Source: Clostridia bacterium
GTDB lineage: Bacteria; Bacillota; Clostridia; Christensenellales; Aristaeellaceae
DNA: 11,826 nucleotides
Direction: 5' to 3'
Assembly (NCBI GenBank): GCA_900754755.1
Contig: CAAEEC010000039.1
Span: 1 to 11,826, forward strand
Shown here: in pieces, positions 7,726 to 11,826 of the stretch
Numbering within the stretch: the first letter of the stretch is position 1
How the letters are laid out: every line of letters starts with the position of its first letter
Program-made: the position numbers and the translations under genes
Notes under the pieces: model-generated
Told to the model about the DNA's origin: nothing
The model's database searches: none
The model's input: only the letters and a program-made list of their open reading frames with translations

Positions 7726-8748
7726 TTACCGGAACTGCTTCAAGAAGCGCACGTCGTTTTCCCACAGATATTTCATGTTCGGCACGCCATATTTGAGCAT
7801 GGTAATGCGCTCAATGCCAATGCCGAAGGCAAAGCCCGTGTATTTGCCGGGATCGATGCCGCACATTTCCAGCACCTTCGGATTGACCATGCCTGCGCCG
7901 AGCACCTCGATCCAGCCCGTGCCCTTGCACACGCGGCAGCCCGCGCCCTTGCAATTGGCGCAGGTGAGGTCGACCTCGGCGGACGGTTCCGTGAACGGGA
8001 AATACGAGGGGCGGAAACGCGTGGTGATGCCCTCGCCATACAGCCGGCTGGCGAATGCGTCCAGCGTGCCCTTGAGGTCGCTCATGGAAATCCCCTCGTC
8101 GATCACCAGGCCCTCGATCTGCTGGAACACCGGTGAATGCGTGGCGTCCGCCTCGTCCACGCGGTATGTGCGGCCAGGGCAGACGATGCGGATGGGCGGC
8201 TTACGCGTGGTCATGATGCGCGCCTGCACCGGGGAAGTGTGCGTGCGCAACACGATGTTGTCGTCGATATAAAAGGTGTCCTGCGCGTCGCGCGCGGGGT
8301 GGTTCTTGGGCAGGTTCAGCAGTTCGAAATTGTAATGGTCGTATTCCACTTCCGGGCCTTCCACCACTTCAAATCCCATGCCGGTGAAGATGGTGAGCAA
8401 TTGATCCAGCACGATGCTGCACGGGTGCATGGCCCCGGACGTGCGCGGCTCGACCGGCAACGTCACATCAATGGCTTCCTTTTGCAGGCGCGCTTCTTTC
8501 TCGCGCTCCTTGAGCGCGCGCTCGCGCTCGGCGAGCTTTTCCTCAATCAGCGCGCGCAGTTCGTTCACCTTCTGACCCATGGCGGGGCGCTCCTCCGGCG
8601 CCAGCTGGCCCATAGAGCGCAATAGCGCCGTCAATTCGCCCTTTTTGCCCAACACCGCCACGCGGATCTGTTCCAGAGCGCCGGTGTCCGCCGCCTGATT
8701 CAGCCGCTCCAGCGCGCGCTCGCGAATGCTTTGAAGTTTTTCTAGCAT
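7726..8748 (-). CDS. pheS: Phenylalanyl-tRNA synthetase alpha subunit, 340 aa
   Basis: Catalytic subunit of phenylalanyl-tRNA synthetase; works with PheT as an alpha2-beta2 enzyme. Seen: an N-terminal coiled-coil arm (about 1-92, rich in E, K, R and L) that binds tRNA; class II motif 1 GMGFEVVEGPEVE (123-135); motif 2 region with RTYRVDEADATHSPVFQQIEG (193-213); motif 3 GFAFGIGIERITML (305-318). A four-cysteine knuckle CxxCx4CxxC at 263-274 lies in the catalytic domain, as in many Bacillota PheS. Start choice: an in-frame ATG at 8772 directly abuts the T-box terminator U-run and has no ribosome site, whereas the ATG at 8748 has GGAG 9 nt upstream and gives the usual MLEKLQSI beginning. Transcription is set by the T-box leader at 8774-9026. 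Call is certain; the start is very likely. Confidence 0.98.
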   Translation of the reverse strand: MLEKLQSIRERALERLNQAADTGALEQIRVAVLGKKGELTALLRSMGQLAPEERPAMGQKVNELRALIEEKLAERERALKEREKEARLQKEAIDVTLPVEPRTSGAMHPCSIVLDQLLTIFTGMGFEVVEGPEVEYDHYNFELLNLPKNHPARDAQDTFYIDDNIVLRTHTSPVQARIMTTRKPPIRIVCPGRTYRVDEADATHSPVFQQIEGLVIDEGISMSDLKGTLDAFASRLYGEGITTRFRPSYFPFTEPSAEVDLTCANCKGAGCRVCKGTGWIEVLGAGMVNPKVLEMCGIDPGKYTGFAFGIGIERITMLKYGVPNMKYLWENDVRFLKQFR

Positions 8749-8773
8749 ATTCCCTCGCTCCTTCGGTTCCATG

Positions 8774-8804
8774 AAAACAGCCCCGCCCCATAACAGGGCG
8801 AGGC
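8774..8804 (-). terminator. T-box intrinsic terminator
   Basis: Minus strand: GCCTCGCCC pairs with GGGCGGGGC (9 pairs, one G-U) around a short TGTTATG loop, at 8780-8804, followed by TGTTTTC. It lies just 3' of the T-box core and 26 nt before the pheS start, as expected for the OFF state. Confidence 0.88.
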
Positions 8805-9026
8805 CTTAGCCACGCGGTACCACCCGCTTTGCATCCAATCGAACCATTTTATCGATCAATCTTTGATTCCAATATCGGGAATCACTCCGCCGCGCCTTAC
8901 TGCCACTTCGGGCGCGGAAGCTCAGAAGCGAACTTCGCCTTGCGCCCCCGCCGCCGCGCTTTCAGCCATGACGCGGCTCTCTGTGGAAAGAAACGCAGGT
9001 TACTCTCTTCTTCATCGCTCGTATGC
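8774..9026 (-). promoter_or_regulatory. T-box riboswitch (tRNA-Phe) controlling pheS-pheT
   Basis: Leader RNA that senses uncharged tRNA-Phe and allows read-through into pheST. On the minus strand: Stem I begins near 9020 with GATGAAGAAGAGAGTA, including the AGAGAGTA/AGTA loop-E-type element; a CAGAGAGCCG region follows as in Stem I apical parts; the specifier region reads GCGAAGTTCGCTTC, with TTC (Phe) at 8930-8932; the conserved T-box core AGCGGGTGGTACCGCG lies at 8813-8828, with the UGGU bulge that pairs with the tRNA acceptor end; the terminator stem follows. A second TTC occurs 3' in the same strand (8925-8927), so the exact specifier triplet is slightly uncertain, but both read Phe. The downstream genes confirm the amino acid. 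Confidence 0.95.
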
Positions 9027-9039
9027 CGTTTTCCCGCGC

Positions 9040-9055
9040 GGCGGGCATACCCGCC
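9040..9055 (-). other. Leader hairpin upstream of T-box Stem I
   Basis: GGCGGG and CCCGCC are exact complements with a 4-nt loop. Placed between the predicted transcription start (about 9063) and Stem I (9020). Part of it (9044-9050, GTATGCC on the minus strand) can instead pair with GGCATAC at 9021-9027, so two folds exclude each other. Function unknown; it could be a 5' stabilising hairpin. Confidence 0.5.
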
Positions 9056-9069
9056 ATGCGTATGGAAAT

Positions 9070-9098
9070 ATTCTACCGCGTTTTCCCTGCGCAAACAA
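9070..9098 (-). promoter_or_regulatory. Sigma-A-type promoter for pheS-pheT
   Basis: Minus strand: -35 TTGTTT (9093-9098), 17-nt spacer, -10 TAGAAT (9070-9075). The -10 matches at 5/6, the -35 at 3/6. Predicted start near 9063, about 40 nt before T-box Stem I. It begins 11 nt past the stop of the RuvX-DUF1292 gene; no clear terminator separates the two units. Confidence 0.6.
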
Positions 9099-9109
9099 GG
9101 AAATGCGCG

Positions 9110-9391
9110 TTAATTTTCATCTTCGTCCTCTTCTTCCACGATCTCCAGATAGCGGGAAAACACCGCGTTGATCAAATCATCGTCCTCCAACGTAGCGTAC
9201 ACTTCCTCGCCGTCCTGCTCTTCGATGCGCAGGATGATCACCTCGTCGCCCTCCTCGTCCTCATCCAGCGGGGCGAGCAGCACATAGTTTTCCCCTTCGT
9301 ATTCGATGGTCATTACGTGCTCAAAGCGCACCAGGTTGTCGTCCTCGTCGTACAATTCCACAATATCGTCCCGTTCCATTTCGCCATCCAT
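9110..9391 (-). other. Internal translation start giving a free DUF1292 protein, 93 aa
   Basis: Inside the RuvX-DUF1292 frame, AAGGAGGATACGGCT stands immediately before the ATG at 9391: a near-perfect Shine-Dalgarno sequence at 8 nt spacing. Starting here gives an acidic 93-residue protein (MDGEMERDD...) of the length and composition of stand-alone YrzB/DUF1292 proteins, which have no known function. The site is most simply the leftover or still-used start of a formerly separate gene. The product would have a strongly negative tail (EEEDEDEN). Confidence 0.55.
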
Positions 9392-9829
9392 AGCCGTATC
9401 CTCCTTATCTTCTTCGGGCCACCCGCCCGCATCGAGAAACCCCTGTAAAATCAGCACGGCGGCGATTTTATCCACCACCTGCTTGCGCCGCTTGCGGCTG
9501 GCGTCCCCCTCCAGCAGCGCCCGCTGCGCCATGGCGGTGGTCAGCCGCTCGTCCTCATAGCGCACGGAAAAGCCCATTTCCGCCAGCTTATCGCCAAAGG
9601 CGCGGGAATGCTCCGCCTGCGCGCCCTCGCTGTAGTCTAACTTCCGGGGCAGGCCGATCAAAATCCGCTCCGTACCATATTCCCCTGCCAATTGCGCTAC
9701 GCGCTGGGCGTCGCGCTCCAGGCCGCGGGTCTGTATCGTTTCCACGCCCTGCGCCGTGATGCCCAGTTCGTCGCTCACCGCCACGCCCGTGCGCTTATCG
9801 CCCACGTCCAGCGCCAGAATCCGCTTCAT
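9110..9829 (-). CDS. ruvX: RuvX (YqgF) nuclease-fold protein fused in frame to DUF1292, 239 aa
   Basis: Residues 1-146 are a complete YqgF/RuvX domain (RNase H-like fold), a family linked to 16S pre-rRNA 5' processing and proposed as a Holliday junction resolvase. Seen: ILALDVGDKRTGVAVSD (catalytic Asp at 8), ILIGLPRKLDYSEGAQAE, YEDERLTTAMAQ, and SRKRRKQVVDKIAAVLILQG with the last catalytic Asp. The frame then runs without a stop through GGWPEEDKEDTA into a very acidic DUF1292 domain (YrzB-like; about 147-239), with VELYDEDDNLVRFEH and YVLLAPLDEDEEGDEVIIL. In most Bacillota these are two adjacent genes. The ATG at 9829 follows the aldo/keto reductase stop by 2 nt, with GAAGGTGA upstream. An internal ATG at 9391 has its own strong GGAGG site, so a separate DUF1292 protein may also be made. 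The RuvX call is firm; whether the fusion is the main product is unknown. Confidence 0.93.
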   Translation of the reverse strand: MKRILALDVGDKRTGVAVSDELGITAQGVETIQTRGLERDAQRVAQLAGEYGTERILIGLPRKLDYSEGAQAEHSRAFGDKLAEMGFSVRYEDERLTTAMAQRALLEGDASRKRRKQVVDKIAAVLILQGFLDAGGWPEEDKEDTAMDGEMERDDIVELYDEDDNLVRFEHVMTIEYEGENYVLLAPLDEDEEGDEVIILRIEEQDGEEVYATLEDDDLINAVFSRYLEIVEEEDEDEN

Positions 9830-9831
9830 CG

Positions 9832-10773
9832 CTAAATCACCTTCACCGCGAACTGCGGGCACACCCGCGCGCAATAGCCGCACAGCACGCACTTGTCCTC
9901 GTCCACCACGGCATGCCCGTCCCGGATGGACAGCGCGCCCGCGCGGCAAAATTCCACGCATTTCCCACAGCCTTCGCAATAATCCTGCACGATAAGATGG
10001 CGCTCCCGATGGGAAAGCTCCCACATCGCGCTTTCGTCTCCCCCGGCCATGGCCGCGTTCGCGTCGATTTCCTTTTCGCTCTGCATGCCCACGGCGATGG
10101 AATCCGCCCACGGCGCGTCCAGCAAATAGCGCAAGGCCCGCGCGTTGTCCGCGATCAAATGCCCGCCGCCCAGAGGCTTCATGGCGAAAATGCCCACACC
10201 CAAACTGTGCGCATAGGCGATGGCGGCCTCCATGTCCGCGCGCGTACCATCCTGGATGCCAATGCCTTCCACATTGATCAGCGGATGGATCACATCCACC
10301 CCGCCAAAGACCGCCGCCGCGCGCACGCAGCCCGCGTAGTGCGTGCTCACGCCCACCAGCCCGATGCGCCCCTTGGCCTTTTGTTCATTGAGATAGTCCA
10401 GCGCCTCGCGATGCCCGCGCAGCGTGTGGATGGATTCCTGCTCGTGCAGCATAAAGACATCCACATATTCGCGATCTAGGCCGAAAAAGGCTCGCTCCAG
10501 CGCGGCGCTGGCAGTGGCTTTATCCCAGCAATACGCCTTTGTGCTCACGCGATACGCGCATTTTTGGAGTGCGAGGCGAATGTGCGGATAAGTATCGTAA
10601 ATATCCGCCGTATCCAAAAAGCGGAACCCGCGCGCATAGGCATACGTAAGCAGCGCAGCACCCCTTTCCGGGGAGAAGCCGCGCTGCATCGGCCCCATGG
10701 TGAGCGTACCAAAGCACAGGCGCGAAACCTGCATACCGGACGCGCCCAGCGAACGCATTTCCATCGCTAGCAA
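9832..10773 (-). CDS. Aldo/keto reductase with C-terminal 2[4Fe-4S] ferredoxin domain, 313 aa
   Basis: Predicted cytosolic oxidoreductase. The N-terminal 260 residues are an aldo/keto reductase TIM barrel with the full catalytic tetrad: D54 and Y59 (FLDTADIYD), K79 (STKAY) and H110 (MLHEQ). The C-terminal 50 residues hold two ferredoxin motifs, CxxCxxCxxxC at 266-276 and CxxCxxCxxxCP at 295-306, so two [4Fe-4S] clusters are expected. This fusion is a known type in anaerobes; it may pass electrons between ferredoxin and an NAD(P)-linked carbonyl reduction, but the substrate is unknown. Start: TTG at 10773 has GGAG 8 nt upstream and overlaps the ireB stop by 7 nt; ATGs at 10764 and 10758 fit the family N-terminus (MRSLGASGM) but lack a well-placed ribosome site. 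It lies between ireB and ruvX, which normally adjoin. No defect seen. Confidence 0.93.
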   Translation of the reverse strand: MLAMEMRSLGASGMQVSRLCFGTLTMGPMQRGFSPERGAALLTYAYARGFRFLDTADIYDTYPHIRLALQKCAYRVSTKAYCWDKATASAALERAFFGLDREYVDVFMLHEQESIHTLRGHREALDYLNEQKAKGRIGLVGVSTHYAGCVRAAAVFGGVDVIHPLINVEGIGIQDGTRADMEAAIAYAHSLGVGIFAMKPLGGGHLIADNARALRYLLDAPWADSIAVGMQSEKEIDANAAMAGGDESAMWELSHRERHLIVQDYCEGCGKCVEFCRAGALSIRDGHAVVDEDKCVLCGYCARVCPQFAVKVI

Positions 10774-11027
10774 TCGTGATTCTCCACGTAAAACCGCACG
10801 AGTTCTTCCAGCAGCTCATCGCGCTCCAGGCGCTTAATCAAAGAGCGGGCGTTATTGTAGCTGGTAATGTAGGTTGGATCGCCGGAAATGATGTATCCCA
10901 CGATCTGATAAATCGGATCGTGCCCCTTTGCCTTGAGCGCCTGATACACCAATTCGATGATCTGCTCCGCCGAGTCCGCTCCATCGTTCACGCGAAACTG
11001 CCTCGTCTCCCCTGCACCGCCGTTCAT
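10767..11027 (-). CDS. ireB: IreB family regulatory phosphoprotein (DUF965), 86 aa
   Basis: Small cytosolic protein of the IreB/YrzL family. In Enterococcus faecalis IreB is phosphorylated by the PASTA kinase IreK and affects cephalosporin tolerance; in other Bacillota its role is less clear. Seen: a short variable N-terminus with ETRQFRV (T8 is the likely counterpart of the phosphorylated threonines), then the conserved block [19 protein letters not shown] (32-50), [20 protein letters not shown] and a final [11 protein letters not shown]. Length is typical (about 85-90). The ATG at 11027 is chosen because longer in-frame starts reach into the promoter and the preceding gene and encode no family sequence; the ribosome site is modest (AAGGCGG). 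It is the first gene behind the promoter at 11062-11090. Family call very firm. Confidence 0.96.
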   Translation of the reverse strand: MNGGAGETRQFRVNDGADSAEQIIELVYQALKAKGHDPIYQIVGYIISGDPTYITSYNNARSLIKRLERDELLEELVRFYVENHDC

Positions 11028-11061
11028 ACCGCACCGCCTTTCCAAATATGCCTCTGGCGGT

Positions 11062-11090
11062 ATTATACACCATGCAAAGCAAAATTTCAA
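11062..11090 (-). promoter_or_regulatory. Strong sigma-A promoter for the ireB operon
   Basis: Minus strand: -35 TTGAAA (11085-11090), 17-nt spacer, -10 TATAAT (11062-11067). The -10 is a full consensus match and the -35 matches at 5/6. Predicted start near 11055, giving a leader of about 28 nt. The -35 overlaps the stop codon of the upstream AI-2E gene. Confidence 0.85.
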
Positions 11091-11826
11091 TCGGTTTCGC
11101 GCCTTTGCGCCCAAACTCGCAGAGAAATTCGAAGGATTAACAAAACTGGCAGAGCAAAAAGCATGCCGGCGATTCCGCCCACACTGCTGCCGATGGCGAT
11201 GGCGAGCAGCACGGAGGCTGGACTTACGCCCGTGAGGCCGCCCATCACGCGCGGGCTGATCAGCGCGCCATCGATCTGCTGCACGGCCACGAGCGCTAGC
11301 AGCACAAAGGCCACGCGCCGCCAACCGCCGCCCAACGCGAGGATCACCGCGGGAATACCGCCCAAAATGGGCCCAAAATAGGGCACCAAATTCAAAACGC
11401 CGATCAACGAGCCCAACACCAACGCCGAAGGCAGGCCCGCAAGCAGCAAAGCCACGGAGGCGAGCGCACCCACCAGCAGCGAAATGAGCGCCTGCCCGCG
11501 CAGATAAAGCAGCAGTTCCCGCTTCACCGCGCCAGCCATTCGAATGGCCAACGCGCGGTGCGCCAGCGGCACCAGCATTTCCAGGCGCAGGAGCAAATTG
11601 TCCCTATCAGCCAAGAAAAAATATGCCAGCACCACCATCATGCCAAAGCTGGAAATGCCCGCGGCGAGATTGCCAAAAAATCCCACTACGCTGCCTAGCG
11701 CGCCGCTCAACAGGCCAGAAACCGCGTTCCAATCCAAATTTGCCGCCAGGGAACCCAGCGCAATGCCTTTATTGCGGAAAAAGCCTTCCACTCGCTCCAC
11801 AAGCGCGCGCACGGCAGCGACCGAAC
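11087..11826 (-). CDS. AI-2E family transporter-like membrane protein, 5'-truncated by window edge
   Basis: The C-terminal 245 or so residues of a polytopic membrane protein of the AI-2E/PerM family (PF01594), whose members export or conduct small molecules or ions; the autoinducer-2 role holds for few of them. Seen: repeated hydrophobic helices, the family motif [16 protein letters not shown], and the closing region [27 protein letters not shown] followed by a last helix and a basic tail. The frame is open to the window end, so the true start lies outside; full-length members have roughly 350 residues. In several Bacillota a member of this family lies just upstream of alaS and the ireB homologue, so the position fits. 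The gene ends on TGA at 11087, within the ireB promoter. Confidence 0.9.
   Translation of the reverse strand, partial: SVAAVRALVERVEGFFRNKGIALGSLAANLDWNAVSGLLSGALGSVVGFFGNLAAGISSFGMMVVLAYFFLADRDNLLLRLEMLVPLAHRALAIRMAGAVKRELLLYLRGQALISLLVGALASVALLLAGLPSALVLGSLIGVLNLVPYFGPILGGIPAVILALGGGWRRVAFVLLALVAVQQIDGALISPRVMGGLTGVSPASVLLAIAIGSSVGGIAGMLFALPVLLILRISLRVWAQRRETD

Noticed and set aside
5309..8272. Plus-strand open frames of 526 and 457 codons opposite pheT and pheS
   Set aside because: Translations are low-complexity, rich in His, Arg, Ala and Gln, and lie entirely opposite essential, well-conserved genes. No promoter or ribosome site supports them.
8749..8772. Upstream ATG at 8772 as pheS start (MEPKERGN...)
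   Set aside because: It directly abuts the U-run of the T-box terminator and has no ribosome site; the GGAG used for the ATG at 8748 would lie inside the coding region.
11026..11063. 7-bp inverted repeat ATACCGC/GCGGTAT across the ireB leader
   Set aside because: One arm lies between the -10 box and the predicted transcription start, so it would not be in the RNA; the arms are short and GC-rich matches of this size are expected by chance here.
1..11826. Mobile elements, CRISPR arrays, tRNA or rRNA genes
   Set aside because: No transposase or integrase motif, no direct-repeat/spacer pattern, and no tRNA or rRNA signature was recognised on either strand by reading. The only RNA element seen is the T-box leader.

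Overview
The window looks like chromosomal DNA from a Gram-positive-type bacterium of the Bacillota, most likely a GC-rich clostridial lineage. The evidence is an IreB (DUF965) gene next to RuvX and DUF1292 coding sequence, a phenylalanine T-box leader in front of pheS-pheT, strong GGAGG-type ribosome binding sites and sigma-A-type promoters, together with GC-rich coding sequence full of GCGC runs. I cannot name a genus. All supported genes lie on the minus strand, so transcription runs from right to left. I see no phage, insertion sequence, CRISPR, rRNA or tRNA gene.

Right to left: (1) 11087-11826 is the 3' part of an AI-2E family membrane protein, cut by the window edge. (2) A consensus promoter at 11062-11090 overlaps its stop codon and drives a tight group: ireB, an aldo/keto reductase with a C-terminal two-cluster ferredoxin domain, and ruvX. 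The ruvX reading frame continues without a stop into a DUF1292 domain. (3) 8749-9109 is non-coding and holds a promoter, a leader hairpin and a T-box riboswitch with its terminator. It controls pheS and pheT, the two subunits of phenylalanyl-tRNA synthetase, according to tRNA-Phe charging. (4) 5202-5341 holds a 15-bp perfect inverted repeat superimposed on a good promoter. (5) Downstream is a five-gene run: an SLC45-like MFS transporter, a membrane-anchored glycerophosphodiester phosphodiesterase, a RadC-like protein lacking the JAMM metal motif, an FAD-dependent oxidoreductase and a Cof-type HAD phosphatase. Intergenic gaps are short (overlap to 47 nt).

The right half is housekeeping: a Ser/Thr-kinase-linked regulator (IreB), a pre-rRNA/Holliday-junction nuclease-fold protein (RuvX) and aminoacylation. 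The left operon may handle uptake and breakdown of a small organic compound or lipid head group, but no substrate can be read from the sequence.

I did not find a clearly new biological system. The points most worth checking are the RuvX-DUF1292 frame fusion with an internal ribosome binding site, the insertion of a ferredoxin-type aldo/keto reductase (and absence of alaS) in the usual ireB-ruvX neighbourhood, the JAMM-less RadC-like protein, and a 13-bp perfect palindrome that seems to supply the last residues of the HAD phosphatase.
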